Assembly (NCBI RefSeq): GCF_013403915.1 | Contig: NZ_JABFDI010000018.1 | Span: 21,249-85,248, forward strand | DNA length: 64,000 nucleotides | DNA from: Winogradskyella pacifica | Lineage (GTDB): Bacteria > Bacteroidota > Bacteroidia > Flavobacteriales > Flavobacteriaceae | Direction of reading: 5' to 3' | Shown: positions 26,998 through 36,431 of the stretch, in pieces | How positions within the stretch are numbered: position 1 is the first letter of the stretch | Layout: each line of letters begins with the position of its first letter | The notes under the pieces: generated by a model | Seen by the model: the letters and a program-made list of their open reading frames with translations, nothing else | Told to the model about the DNA's origin: nothing | The model's database searches: none | Translations under genes and position numbers: made by a program

Positions 26998-27891
26998 ATG
27001 AACGCATATATATTTCCAGGTCAAGGTGCTCAATTCTCAGGAATGGGATTAGACCTTTACGAAAATTCACCTTTAGCTCAAGAATTATTTGAAAAAGCCA
27101 ATGATATTTTAGGCTTTCATATTACAGACATTATGTTTGAGGGTTCTAAGGAAGATTTAATGCAAACTAAAGTGACTCAACCTGCTATCTTTTTACATTC
27201 TGTAATTTTAGCAAAAACACTTGGAGATAGCTTTAAACCAGATATGGTTGCTGGTCATTCTCTTGGAGAATTCTCTGCGTTGGTTGCTGCAGGAGCATTA
27301 ACGTTTGAAGACGGACTTAAATTAGTTTCTCAACGTGCCCAAGCCATGCAAAAAGCCTGTGAATTGCAACCAAGTACAATGGCTGCCGTTTTAGCTTTAG
27401 AAGATAACGTTGTTGAAGACATCTGTAAAACTATAGACGGAGTTGTAGTTCCTGCAAATTACAATTGCCCTGGTCAATTAGTGATTTCTGGAGACGTTGA
27501 AGCTATTAATAAAGCTTGTGAAGCGCTAAAAGAAGCCGGTGCAAAACGTGCTTTAGTATTACCTGTTGGTGGTGCTTTTCATTCACCATTAATGGAGCCT
27601 GCGCGTGAAGAGTTAGCGGCTGCCATAGAAAACACAACATTTAGCAAGCCTAACTGCCCAATATACCAAAACGTAACAGCATCTGCTATTACTGATGAAA
27701 ACGAAATTAAAGCCAATTTAATTTCACAATTAACGGCACCTGTACGTTGGACGCAATCTGTACAGCAAATGGTTGCCGATGGAGCATTACATTTTACTGA
27801 AGTTGGTCCTGGAAAAGTATTACAAGGCTTAGTAAAGAAAATACATCGTGAAGCAGAAACGGCTTCAGCTACTTTTGAAATTAATGCCTAA
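26998..27891 (+). CDS. fabD: Malonyl-CoA:acyl-carrier-protein transacylase
   Basis: FabD loads malonyl groups from CoA to ACP for fatty-acid synthesis. The protein has 297 residues, close to the family norm. The nucleophile is S88 in VAGHSLGEFSAL and the catalytic His is H195 in GGAFHSPLM. The N-terminal FPGQGAQFSGMG oxyanion-hole segment is present, with Q9 and Q12. The lspA gene follows after 11 bases, so the two are probably cotranscribed. Confidence 0.97.
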   Translation: MNAYIFPGQGAQFSGMGLDLYENSPLAQELFEKANDILGFHITDIMFEGSKEDLMQTKVTQPAIFLHSVILAKTLGDSFKPDMVAGHSLGEFSALVAAGALTFEDGLKLVSQRAQAMQKACELQPSTMAAVLALEDNVVEDICKTIDGVVVPANYNCPGQLVISGDVEAINKACEALKEAGAKRALVLPVGGAFHSPLMEPAREELAAAIENTTFSKPNCPIYQNVTASAITDENEIKANLISQLTAPVRWTQSVQQMVADGALHFTEVGPGKVLQGLVKKIHREAETASATFEINA

Positions 27892-27902
27892 AACTCACTG
27901 AT

Positions 27903-28406
27903 TTGAACAGAACACTATTTATCATAATACTCATCGCATTTAATATTGCTATTGACCAAATTTCTAAAGTAATTGTTAGAACCACAATGATTAAAGGTGG
28001 GAGAGGGCAAATCAATGTGATACAAGATTATTTTCAACTCATTTGGGTAGAAAACAAAGGCGCTTTTTTAGGTATGGGAAGTGATATGAATCCAACTCTT
28101 AGATTAATCTTCTTGTTAATTTTACCAACCCTTGTTTTAGCTTATGTGATTTATTATACCATAAAAACTAAAGAATTAGACCGTATGAGCCTTATTGCGT
28201 TTTGCTGTATTGCAGGAGGAGGTATAGCCAATGTCTTTGACCGTATTGTATTTGGCCAAGTCACTGACTTTTTCTATATTAATTTAGGTGGTGTATTTAA
28301 AACAGGAATCTTTAATGTTGCTGATATGTCTGTTACCCTAGGAATGGTTATTCTACTTTTCAGTGGAATATTTAACAGCAAGAAGAAAGAAAACGTTTCT
28401 GTTTAG
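27903..28406 (+). CDS. lspA: Lipoprotein signal peptidase (signal peptidase II)
   Basis: This inner-membrane aspartyl peptidase cleaves the signal peptide of prolipoproteins. It has 167 residues and four hydrophobic segments. The catalytic aspartates are D122 in VTDFFY and D141 in FNVADMS; IANVFDR precedes them. The start is a TTG at 27903, 11 bases after fabD; no ATG gives the full first membrane segment. Several glucanases in this window are lipoproteins and would be its substrates. Confidence 0.95.
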   Translation: MNRTLFIIILIAFNIAIDQISKVIVRTTMIKGGRGQINVIQDYFQLIWVENKGAFLGMGSDMNPTLRLIFLLILPTLVLAYVIYYTIKTKELDRMSLIAFCCIAGGGIANVFDRIVFGQVTDFFYINLGGVFKTGIFNVADMSVTLGMVILLFSGIFNSKKKENVSV

Positions 28407-28416
28407 AGTTTTAAAA

Positions 28417-28617
28417 CTAACGCGCTAATTTACAGTCTTCGCAATCTTTAACTTCACCATAATACGTTTCTCTGTATTTATGAAGTGTTTTGTAAGGAAT
28501 ACTTAAGAATTGCTTTTTAATGTAGGTAACATTAGTTAACATTACACCCATTTTTTTCGTGAAGCGACCTTCGGTTTTGGTCTCTCTTTTAATACTAATC
28601 AATTTCATGTTGTTCAA
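28417..28617 (-). CDS. Small conserved hypothetical protein with C-terminal CxxC
   Basis: The product has 66 residues and is basic overall, with KRETKTEGRFTKKMGVMLTN near the start and a C-terminal CEDCKLA. It converges on lspA with a gap of 10 bases. The amino-acid composition and the complete reading frame between other genes support a real gene, and similar small proteins seem familiar from Flavobacteriaceae, but no function is known. The Met at residue 4 is an alternative start. The CxxC could bind metal. Confidence 0.55.
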   Translation of the reverse strand: MNNMKLISIKRETKTEGRFTKKMGVMLTNVTYIKKQFLSIPYKTLHKYRETYYGEVKDCEDCKLAR

Positions 28618-28798
28618 TTATCATTGCACTACAAAGCAACGAAGATTGATGACCAACTCCAAGGAATCAGTGTTAAAACCTAGCTAACGGCTTTTGATAT
28701 TATCATATTGAAAATCAGACACTAAAAGAATTAACATATTCGCAACGTTGTAGCTTGTCATTTACATATTCAATAAACGAAAAAGCACCTAAATTTGG

Positions 28799-30076
28799 CT
28801 ATTTTTTGTAAATAACACCGTTTTTCATAACAAAAATGACATTTTCCATAGTAGAAATGGTTGTTGTTGGATCGTCATTTACTGCAATTATATCTGCAAT
28901 ATAATTAGGTTTTAACTGCCCAATTTGGTCTTCCATACTTAATAACATGGCATTGGTAATTGTCGCAGATTGAAGCGCTTCAATTGCTGGCATACCAGCT
29001 TCAACCATATAACCAAATTCTTTTGCATTGTCACCATGATAAAATACTGCTGCATCTGTTCCGAAAGCAATTTTAACTCCTGCTTTGTAGGCTCTACCAA
29101 ACATATCTTGAATTTTAGGTCCAATGTCTAAAGCTTTAGGCACAATGATTTCTGGATAATACCCTTCAATTTTTGCTTTGTCTGACACAAATTTTCCTGC
29201 TGTAATGGTTGGTACTAAATACACATCGTGCTTTTTCATTAATTCCATAGTCTCAGCACTCATTAAAGTGCCATGCTCAATCGTTTTAACTCCACCTAAA
29301 ATGGCACGTTGCATGCCTTCATCTCCATGTGCATGTGCTGCCACATGAAAACCATAATCTTTAGCGGTCTCACAAATTGCTTTAATTTCTTCTATTGAAA
29401 ATTGTGGATTCTGTCCGCTTTTAGCCACGCTTAAAACTCCTCCTGTTGCTGTTATTTTAATTAAATCTGCACCATTCTTATAACGTTGTCTTACAGCTTT
29501 CTTGGCGTCTTCTACCCCATTTACTACACCTTCTTTCGGCCCAGGATCACCCATAAGATTTTTACTAGAACCGTTTGTTGGATCGGCATGACCACCTGTA
29601 GTCGCCAAAGATTTACCTGCAGTAAAAATTCTTGGACCAACAATTTTTCCTGAGTTTATAGCATTTCTTAAGGCGATATTCACTCCAGAACCTCCTAAAT
29701 CTCTAACGGTTGTAAAACCACTCATTAAAGTTACTTTCGCATAATTTGTAGAATTAAAAGCGACATCAGCATCATTCAAGGTGTATTTATTGAGATAAGA
29801 TTTTGGACTCGTTTCGCCTTCAATATGCACATGCATATCTATTAAACCTGGCATTACGGTTTTAGATTTTAAATCAACTGTTACATCTTCAGAATTTGTT
29901 GGATTGACATAACCGTTTTCAATTGAAATAATTTTATCTCCAGTAACAACTATTGTTTTCTCTATGAGTACTTTTCCAGATTTTGTATCAATTAATTTAC
30001 CACAATGTAAATATGTAGTCTGTGCCGTAAGCGTTACTCCACAGAGCAATACTAAAATCTTGAAAAAAATTTTCAT
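28799..30076 (-). CDS. Exported metal-dependent amidohydrolase
   Basis: The protein has 425 residues with a signal peptide (1-19, VTLTAQ). It belongs to the amidohydrolase superfamily. The metal-binding H-x-H is at H82/H84 in GLIDMHVHIEG. Further ligands are expected in HVAAHAHGDEG and TIEHGTL, and the conserved Asp in FGTDAAVF. Such exported members are often imidazolonepropionase- or Xaa-Pro-dipeptidase (prolidase)-like, so an N-acyl or dipeptide substrate is possible. It precedes galE in neither function nor direction of dependence; galE lies 15 bases upstream on the same strand, so the two may share a transcript. Confidence 0.88.
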   Translation of the reverse strand: MKIFFKILVLLCGVTLTAQTTYLHCGKLIDTKSGKVLIEKTIVVTGDKIISIENGYVNPTNSEDVTVDLKSKTVMPGLIDMHVHIEGETSPKSYLNKYTLNDADVAFNSTNYAKVTLMSGFTTVRDLGGSGVNIALRNAINSGKIVGPRIFTAGKSLATTGGHADPTNGSSKNLMGDPGPKEGVVNGVEDAKKAVRQRYKNGADLIKITATGGVLSVAKSGQNPQFSIEEIKAICETAKDYGFHVAAHAHGDEGMQRAILGGVKTIEHGTLMSAETMELMKKHDVYLVPTITAGKFVSDKAKIEGYYPEIIVPKALDIGPKIQDMFGRAYKAGVKIAFGTDAAVFYHGDNAKEFGYMVEAGMPAIEALQSATITNAMLLSMEDQIGQLKPNYIADIIAVNDDPTTTISTMENVIFVMKNGVIYKK

Positions 30077-30091
30077 CTGTTGCTATTTCGT

Positions 30092-31111
30092 CTATTTCGT
30101 TCTAATTTTCTGTTCCCATTTCCAAGCGGAAGCCATAGCATCATCTAAGTTTAATTCTGTTTTCCAACCTAAAACACTGTTTGCTTTAGACGTTTCGGCA
30201 TAAGCCGCAATAACATCACCTTCTCTTCGATCTACTATTTTATAATTTAAAGATGTTCCTGAAACACGCTCAAAAGACTGAACAGCTTCTAAAACCGTAC
30301 TTCCTGTTCCAGTTCCAAGGTTAAAAAACTCATAATTAGAATCATTTTTAACATCTAACAAACGCTGTAAAGCTATGACATGGGCTTTAGCTAAATCCAC
30401 CACGTGGATATAATCTCTTACACAAGTACCGTCTGACGTTGGATAATCGCCTCCAAACACAGACAATTGCTCTCGCATACCAATAGCTGTTTGTGTTATA
30501 AAAGGCACTAAATTTTGTGGAACTCCAATGGGTAGTTCACCTATTTCTGTTGAATCATGCGCTCCAATTGGATTAAAATAACGTAAAGCAATTGCTTTTA
30601 TATCTCCATTTACACGACAAGTATCTCTAATAATTTCTTCACCAATCTGCTTTGTATTTCCATAAGGAGACTCAGCAGGTTTCACAGGTGCATTTTCCGT
30701 AATCGGTAATTCATCGGCTTGTCCATAAACGGTACAAGACGAACTAAAGATGAAATTCTTCTTACTCAAACCTTTTAATTCTTGAAGTAAATAAACCAAA
30801 GTAGTTATATTGTTTTCATAGTACATTAAAGGTTCGGCCACACTTTCTCCAACCGCTTTATTGGCTGCAAAATGAATGACACCCACAATATCGTTATGAC
30901 GTTTAAAAAAATCTTGAACGTCTGGTTTTACTTTCAAATCTAATTTCTCAAAAATTGGTTTTTTGCCTGTAATAGCTGTGATACCATCTAAAACTTCGAT
31001 TGAAGAATTAGATAAATTATCTATAATGACAACGTTGTAGCCTTCGTTTTGTAATTCTACTACGGTATGCGATCCAATAAAACCTAAACCACCTGTTACT
31101 AAAATTTTCAT
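30092..31111 (-). CDS. galE: UDP-glucose 4-epimerase
   Basis: The enzyme interconverts UDP-glucose and UDP-galactose. The chosen start at 31111 gives 339 residues beginning MKILVTGGLGFIGSHT; the upstream in-frame ATG at 31135 adds eight residues of poor similarity. The NAD-binding GGLGFIGS, the FSSSCTVYG loop with the catalytic Ser region and the SPYGNTKQIGEE motif with Tyr and Lys are intact. It lies in a minus-strand run with a sugar aminotransferase and opposite the Kdo transferase, in keeping with surface polysaccharide synthesis. Confidence 0.95.
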   Translation of the reverse strand: MKILVTGGLGFIGSHTVVELQNEGYNVVIIDNLSNSSIEVLDGITAITGKKPIFEKLDLKVKPDVQDFFKRHNDIVGVIHFAANKAVGESVAEPLMYYENNITTLVYLLQELKGLSKKNFIFSSSCTVYGQADELPITENAPVKPAESPYGNTKQIGEEIIRDTCRVNGDIKAIALRYFNPIGAHDSTEIGELPIGVPQNLVPFITQTAIGMREQLSVFGGDYPTSDGTCVRDYIHVVDLAKAHVIALQRLLDVKNDSNYEFFNLGTGTGSTVLEAVQSFERVSGTSLNYKIVDRREGDVIAAYAETSKANSVLGWKTELNLDDAMASAWKWEQKIRTK

Positions 31112-31202
31112 GTGTTCTTTATATAATTTTCTCAAATGTCACATGCTGTTCACTATTAATCAACTCATTGATTAACAAAGCTCTTAACATGCTCGTTTTA
31201 TA

Positions 31203-32351
31203 TTATTTATTTGAATCGATAAAACTTAAAACTGTACTTGTAATACATTCAATTTGCTCATCATCTAACTCCGTATGCATTGGAAGCGAAATCACAGATT
31301 TAATTAACGCATTTGTAACCGGAAAATCTGATTCATTATAGCGATCATCCGTATACGCTTTTTGTCTGTGCAACGGTATTGGATAATACACTCCACATGG
31401 AATATTTTTTGATTGTAAATGTGCCACTAAAGCATCTCTATCCACGTCTTTTAAATTAAGTGTATATTGATGAAACACATGGCTATCATCACCATCATTA
31501 GCCTCTAAACCTGTTGGAGTAGTTATATTTGGATGGTTTTTAAAGGCTTCATTATATTTTTTTGCTGTATTGCGTCTCGCTGTATTGTAAGTATCTAAAT
31601 GCGGTAATTTAGCATCTAAAACAGCAGCTTGAATAGAATCTAAACGTGAGTTTACACCAACAACATCATGATGATAACGCTCGTACATACCGTGGTTTAC
31701 AATACCTCTAATTGTATGCGCTAACTCATCGTCATTAGTAAAAATTGCTCCACCATCTCCGTAACAACCTAAGTTTTTTGATGGAAAAAATGACGTCGAA
31801 GCTACATGACCTATAGCTCCTGCTTTGGTTTTACTACCATCTTTATGTGTATAACTTGCGCCAATAGCTTGTGCATTGTCTTCAATTACGTATAGGTTAT
31901 GTGCTTTTGCTAAAGCCATAATAGCATCCATTTCTGCCGGAAGTCCAAATAAATGAACAGGTACAATAGCCTTAGTTTTTGGCGTAATTGCTTTTTCAAT
32001 CGCAGCGACATCGATATTAAACGTTATCGGATCTACATCAACTAAAACCGGAGTTAATTGTAGTAATGCAATAACCTCAACAGTGGCAGCAAATGTGAAA
32101 TCTGCGGTAATGACCTCATCTCCTGGTTGCAAACCTAAACCCATCATGGCAATTTGTAAGGCATCCGTTCCGTTAGCACAAGGTATAACGTGTTTAACTC
32201 CTAAATAATTCTCAAGATTTTTTTGAAACTCATGTACTTTAGGTCCATTGATAAAAGTGGCATTATCCATTACTTCTTGAATCGAAGGATCTACTATATC
32301 TTTAATTTTGGCATATTGACTTTGAAGGTCAACCATCTGTATTTTTTTCAT
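31203..32351 (-). CDS. DegT/DnrJ/EryC1/StrS-family sugar aminotransferase
   Basis: This PLP-dependent enzyme has 382 residues. The PLP lysine is K192 in SFFPSKNLGCYGDGG, the internal aldimine site of the family, and the cofactor phosphate loop is CANGTDAL (58-65). DNAQAIGA, with the PLP-ring Asp, is at 158-165. It transaminates a nucleotide-linked keto-sugar; the closest type by feel is the WbpE group, which makes UDP-2,3-diamino-uronic acid. Neighbours (galE, Kdo transferase) suggest lipopolysaccharide or capsule sugars. Confidence 0.9.
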   Translation of the reverse strand: MKKIQMVDLQSQYAKIKDIVDPSIQEVMDNATFINGPKVHEFQKNLENYLGVKHVIPCANGTDALQIAMMGLGLQPGDEVITADFTFAATVEVIALLQLTPVLVDVDPITFNIDVAAIEKAITPKTKAIVPVHLFGLPAEMDAIMALAKAHNLYVIEDNAQAIGASYTHKDGSKTKAGAIGHVASTSFFPSKNLGCYGDGGAIFTNDDELAHTIRGIVNHGMYERYHHDVVGVNSRLDSIQAAVLDAKLPHLDTYNTARRNTAKKYNEAFKNHPNITTPTGLEANDGDDSHVFHQYTLNLKDVDRDALVAHLQSKNIPCGVYYPIPLHRQKAYTDDRYNESDFPVTNALIKSVISLPMHTELDDEQIECITSTVLSFIDSNK

Positions 32352-32469
32352 TGTGAAGACTACATTTTAGTGTAAATATAAAAAAGCGTAAAGCTATTAG
32401 CGAAAATACAAAATTGTAAGCGCTATGACAACGCAATTAATTGAAAGAAATGTATTTTAGCACAAATCT

Positions 32470-33708
32470 TTGTTTTTGAAAGGACTCTATTCTATAGGAA
32501 TTTACTTAGCTAGTTTTGTTGTTAAAATTGCGGCTTTATTCAATTCTAAATTGAAGCAAGGTGTCATTGGCAGAAAAAACACCTTTTCAAAGCTTCAATA
32601 TATTATCAAGTCAAAAGATAAAACCTTTTGGTTTCATTGCGCTTCTTTGGGAGAATACGAACAAGGGTTACCTGTTTTTGAAGCTCTAAAAGCCAAACAT
32701 CCTAATTACAAAGTGGTGTTGTCATTCTTTTCCCCTTCTGGTTATGAGGTTAGAAAGAATACAAAAATCGCTGATGTTGTTGTTTACCTTCCTCTAGATA
32801 CTACAGCAAATGCTAAACGGTTTTTAGATTTGGTGAATCCAGATTATATCCTATTTGTGAAATATGAAATCTGGCCTAATTTTCTACATGAAATCAAAAA
32901 GCGTGACTTAAAAGCGATCTTAATTTCTGCTGCGTTTCGGAAAGATCAAGCCTTTTTTAAATGGTATGGAAGCTATGCAAAGTCTGCTCTGTTTGCCTTC
33001 AATCATATTTTTACACAAAACGAAAATTCTAAAACATTACTTAATAGTATTAATTACAATGCTGTTTCTGTTTCTGGAGATACACGGTTTGATCGGGTTT
33101 CAAATCAATTAAAAGTTGACAATACGGTTTCTTTTATTGACGAATTTAAGGATGACAAATTATGTATGGTCTTTGGAAGTTCTTGGCCAGATGATGATAA
33201 ATTATATATGGATTTCATAAATTCGAATTCAGAAGTAAAGTTTGTAATTGCCCCTCATAATATAAAGCCTAGTTATGTGGCTTCTTTAAAATCGCAATTA
33301 AACGTAAAAACGATTTGTTATTCAGAATTAACTAAAAATCAAAATTTAGTCGATTACAAGGTCTTTATTTTAGACACTATTGGTTATTTAAGCAAAGCTT
33401 ATAGCTATGCAGACATTGCTTACGTTGGTGGAGGTGCAGGAACAACTGGTTTGCATAACATACTAGAACCTGCAGTATTTGGAATCCCGATTCTTATTGG
33501 AAAAAATTATGAGAAATTTCCAGAAGCTAAAACACTTATTGATTTAGGAGGAGTTACTAGTTTGGCGAGTTCTTCAGCCTTCAACGCTACTTTAAACGTG
33601 TTGCTAACAGATGATGTATTGAGAAAAAGACAAGGTGATATTACTAAATCTTATATTGAATCTAATATTGGTGCTGTTGTAAAAATCATGGACTATTTAG
33701 AATCCTAA
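32470..33708 (+). CDS. waaA: 3-deoxy-D-manno-octulosonic acid (Kdo) transferase
   Basis: This inner-membrane glycosyltransferase transfers Kdo to lipid A precursors. It has 412 residues (GT30). An N-terminal membrane anchor (about 5-25) precedes the acceptor domain with the catalytic Glu E62 in ASLGEYEQ. The C-terminal nucleotide-binding domain contains YVGGGAGTTGLHNILEPAVFG in two parts, with the conserved H-N-x-x-E-P. The start is TTG (32470 or, two codons on, 32476). The stop codon abuts the stop of the convergent alkB-like gene (TAA next to TTA) with no space for a terminator. Confidence 0.93.
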   Translation: MFLKGLYSIGIYLASFVVKIAALFNSKLKQGVIGRKNTFSKLQYIIKSKDKTFWFHCASLGEYEQGLPVFEALKAKHPNYKVVLSFFSPSGYEVRKNTKIADVVVYLPLDTTANAKRFLDLVNPDYILFVKYEIWPNFLHEIKKRDLKAILISAAFRKDQAFFKWYGSYAKSALFAFNHIFTQNENSKTLLNSINYNAVSVSGDTRFDRVSNQLKVDNTVSFIDEFKDDKLCMVFGSSWPDDDKLYMDFINSNSEVKFVIAPHNIKPSYVASLKSQLNVKTICYSELTKNQNLVDYKVFILDTIGYLSKAYSYADIAYVGGGAGTTGLHNILEPAVFGIPILIGKNYEKFPEAKTLIDLGGVTSLASSSAFNATLNVLLTDDVLRKRQGDITKSYIESNIGAVVKIMDYLES

Positions 33709-34311
33709 TTAAGATTCTATAGTCCGAAACGTTAAATTTATCCGTGGTGTTTTCACTTTTTTAGTTGGTGGTAAGCGGTGTAACCAATGGGTTTGAGTTG
33801 ATCCTTTCATCACTAACAAACTGCCTTTTTCCAATTGAACAGAAACGTTTTGCTTAGTCTCTTTATGTTTAAATAAGAATCTACGTTCTGCACCAAAACT
33901 TAAAGACGCAATGGCTCCGTTCTTTTTTAAATCCTTTTCGCCATCACTATGCCAAGCCATACCTTCTTCTCCACTATGGTATAAATTAAGTAAGCATGAG
34001 TTAAAAGTTTCTCCTGTTTTGACTTCTACCATTTGCTTGAGCTCTAAGAGCTCTTTATTCCATGGTAATGCCGATTTTGTAGTTTTAGAATAGGTATAAC
34101 TAAATGGTTGATCTCCATACCAAGCTACTTTTCGTTTCGTAATAATTAGTTTTCCAAAAATGATCGCTTTATCATTCTCCCAATCAATATGTTGAAGTAA
34201 CTTTTCGTAATATTTTTGTGCTTCTTCAATAGTCATTATGGAGCCATAATAATTGACTTCGCCATCAAATGGTAAAAGATTAGCATCTATTTCAGAATTA
34301 AATAAGTCCAT
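33709..34311 (-). CDS. AlkB-like 2-oxoglutarate-dependent dioxygenase
   Basis: This Fe(II)/2-oxoglutarate oxygenase repairs alkylated DNA or RNA bases by oxidative demethylation. It has 200 residues, the size of AlkB-type proteins. The iron ligands are H121 and D123 in MAWHSDGE, and H178 in the MKGSTQTHWLHRLP block. R190 and R196 in PRINLTFR bind 2-oxoglutarate. It converges directly on the Kdo transferase gene, so the 3' ends of the two messages probably overlap. Physiological substrate (DNA or RNA) is not determined. Confidence 0.92.
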   Translation of the reverse strand: MDLFNSEIDANLLPFDGEVNYYGSIMTIEEAQKYYEKLLQHIDWENDKAIIFGKLIITKRKVAWYGDQPFSYTYSKTTKSALPWNKELLELKQMVEVKTGETFNSCLLNLYHSGEEGMAWHSDGEKDLKKNGAIASLSFGAERRFLFKHKETKQNVSVQLEKGSLLVMKGSTQTHWLHRLPPTKKVKTPRINLTFRTIES

Positions 34312-34356
34312 GGTTTTAAATTCAATAATTCACTTATTATATGACGAAAAATGAAA

Positions 34357-34429
34357 TGTCACATTGAGCGCAGTCGAAATGCTATTAAAACCATGATTAC
34401 CAAGGTCTTCGACTGCGCTCAGACTGACA
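34357..34429. repeat. REP-like inverted repeat of flavobacterial type
   Basis: The 22-bp arms at 34357-34378 (TGTCA, then GAGCGCAGTCGAA) and 34408-34429 (TTCGACTGCGCTC, then TGACA) match except for four central bases, with a 29-bp loop. Sequences of this TTCGACTGCGCTCA type are scattered repeats in many flavobacterial genomes. It lies between two minus-strand genes and may also end transcription of the M20 peptidase gene. Confidence 0.75.
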
Positions 34430-34467
34430 TAATACTTATCATTCGTTTTTGTAATTGACTTAGTTAT

Positions 34468-35790
34468 TTACAATTTAGAATGCACTAACCTGTACATCAA
34501 AACTGCGGTTATTTTTGCTTGTGTTGCCACCGTATTTAAATCGCCGGTTTCATTAATTGTATGATCATCTCCACCTCCTGTAAGTCCTAAACCATCGATT
34601 GCCATGTCGACATATTCTGAAGTAAATGAAATATCTGCAGCACCTGCATTTCTTGGATTTACCGCCTTAACTGGTCCAAAGCCTAAATCCTGACTTACGG
34701 TATTATAATACCCCAATAACTTCACATTACCATCGGTTTTTGCTAATGGAGGATACGCTCCTGCTGAAAATGTTAATTCAGCATTCGTTTTTGGATAATT
34801 TTCTGAAACTATTCTTTCCATAGTCGCTTTAGCTTTTACTAATTGATCTAAAGACACCGCTCTTAAATCTCCTCTAACAATAACGTCTTGAGATACCACA
34901 TTCGTTTTCCCAAAGGCATGTCCTCCCGTTCCGTCTTCATCGGGTTGCAACCTTGTACCTCCAATAATGAATCCCGGGTTAAAAGTTAAATCTTTTTCTT
35001 TGGCTAACTGAACGTAGAATTCATTTAAAATTCTAGACGTTTCATATATGGCTCCTGCTCCAATCGCTTCTGTAAAAATTTGTGAAGAATGTGCTGGATT
35101 TCCATTTACTTTAAGTTGCCAATCTGCAGAACCTCTTCTAGACACTACTATCGTTTTTGGATTGTTATCTCCATTTTCGAAGCCTAAAGCAATATCTGCT
35201 CGTTTTGCCGCATCGATTAAAGCTTTTTTAGACAACTCTAAAGGATCTCCACTTTTTTCTTCGTCGCCAGTCATGACGATTTCTATAGACATATCGTCTA
35301 AAAGACCAGCTTCGTGGAGCGCTTGCATGGCTAAAATAATGATGACGTCACCACCTTTCATATCGGCAACTCCTGGACCTTTCATTATAGAATCGTTAAG
35401 CATGGTGTAGTCTTGAAAAGGACTATCCAATTCAAAAACAGTATCCAAATGACCAATCATTAAAAATTTTGGCCCTTTTTTCCCTTTTCTTGTTGCTATT
35501 AAATGTACGGCTCTGCCATAAGCATCACCATTTGTTAATTCGGTTTTAAAACCTAATTTGTCTAATTCCTTTTGAAATAAACGTCCTACGGTTTTTACAC
35601 CTTCGAAATTCATAGTACCACTATTGATGTTGACAGATTCTTTAATCAAGTCAATAGCGTTTTCCGAATGTTTATCTACTGCTTTTATAATGCTTTTTTC
35701 TATTCGGTTATTCTGCGAAAAGCTCATAATTGAAAATAAAATTAAAGCAATGAATTGCAGCTTTTTATAATTGGGTCTTTTAATAATCAT
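34468..35790 (-). CDS. M20-family metallopeptidase, carboxypeptidase G2-like
   Basis: This exported peptidase has 440 residues and a signal peptide (about 10-25, SFSQ). Zinc ligands and catalytic residues are H114 and D116 in IGHLDTVFE, D143 in GPGVADMKGG, and E177/E178 in TGDEEKSG. A dimerisation (lid) domain is inserted at about 205-330. A later metal-binding His is in GGDDHTINETG near the C-terminus. Family members release C-terminal glutamate from folates or cleave small peptides. No operon partner is visible. Confidence 0.9.
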   Translation of the reverse strand: MIIKRPNYKKLQFIALILFSIMSFSQNNRIEKSIIKAVDKHSENAIDLIKESVNINSGTMNFEGVKTVGRLFQKELDKLGFKTELTNGDAYGRAVHLIATRKGKKGPKFLMIGHLDTVFELDSPFQDYTMLNDSIMKGPGVADMKGGDVIIILAMQALHEAGLLDDMSIEIVMTGDEEKSGDPLELSKKALIDAAKRADIALGFENGDNNPKTIVVSRRGSADWQLKVNGNPAHSSQIFTEAIGAGAIYETSRILNEFYVQLAKEKDLTFNPGFIIGGTRLQPDEDGTGGHAFGKTNVVSQDVIVRGDLRAVSLDQLVKAKATMERIVSENYPKTNAELTFSAGAYPPLAKTDGNVKLLGYYNTVSQDLGFGPVKAVNPRNAGAADISFTSEYVDMAIDGLGLTGGGDDHTINETGDLNTVATQAKITAVLMYRLVHSKL

Positions 35791-35933
35791 ATCTGTTAAT
35801 TGTAAAAATTATCTGAGGTAAAAATATATTTAATATAATAATTAAAATTAAAAAAAATTCACAAAAAAGAATCCAAATGCATTACTACAAACGTATATAG
35901 CAACGATGTACGAAGATTAATCAATAAAAGATA

Positions 35934-35962
35934 TTGATAATTCAGCTAAATTACTATTTTCG
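35934..35962 (+). promoter_or_regulatory. Promoter of the acidic-repeat lipoprotein gene
   Basis: TTG at 35934-35936, 18 bases, then TATTTTCG at 35955-35962 (one mismatch to TAnnTTTG). Transcription would start near 35968, about 30 bp before the ATG. Confidence 0.6.
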
Positions 35963-35996
35963 TATATTAACATAAATTAACACTAAAACCAATAAA

Positions 35997-36413
35997 ATGA
36001 AAAAAGTTGTATTAAGTTTAGCACTAGTTGCTGTATTAGGATTATCATTTACGTCTTGTAGAGAAACTAAAGCAGAAAATACTGAAGACGCTATTGAAGA
36101 CGCAATGGATGATGCAGGTGATGCATTAGACGATGCTGGTGACGCGATAGAAGACACTATGGATGACGCTGGTGACGCAATGGAGGATACTATTGATGAT
36201 GCTGGTGAAGCTATGGACGATGCTAAAGATTCTGCCGGCGATGCAGTTGTTGGCGCTAAAGAAGGAGCTAATGACATGGCTAATGATGTAAAAGATGCTG
36301 CTAACAACGCAGTTGAAGGTGCAAAAAAAGCAGGTACTGATGCAGTAGACTCAGCTAAAAAAGCTGGTGACGATGCTGTAACTAAAGCTGCAGATAAAGT
36401 TAAAGGTTTATAA
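35997..36413 (+). CDS. Acidic-repeat, LEA-like lipoprotein
   Basis: The product has 138 residues. A lipoprotein signal ends at C21 (LSFTSC). The first half of the mature protein is a highly acidic repeat built from D-D-A-G-D-A and E-D-T units (about 28-80). The second half is a basic/alanine-rich repeat with an 11-residue period (AKKAGTDAVDS, AKKAGDDAVTK and a truncated AADKVKGL). This suggests long amphipathic helices similar to group 3 LEA proteins or YtxH-like proteins that become structured on drying or at membranes. Function is unproven. A promoter and terminator mark it as a separate unit. Confidence 0.8.
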   Translation: MKKVVLSLALVAVLGLSFTSCRETKAENTEDAIEDAMDDAGDALDDAGDAIEDTMDDAGDAMEDTIDDAGEAMDDAKDSAGDAVVGAKEGANDMANDVKDAANNAVEGAKKAGTDAVDSAKKAGDDAVTKAADKVKGL

Positions 36414-36431
36414 GACCTAACTTCCTAAAAT

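Noticed and set aside
31112..31135. Upstream ATG for galE
   Set aside because: The extra eight residues precede the usual MKILVTGG start of the family.
35954..36307. 117-codon minus-strand ORF rich in Ala, Ser and Pro
   Set aside because: It is the antisense shadow of the repetitive acidic lipoprotein gene; its repeats are merely the reverse reading of GAT/GGT/GAC codons.
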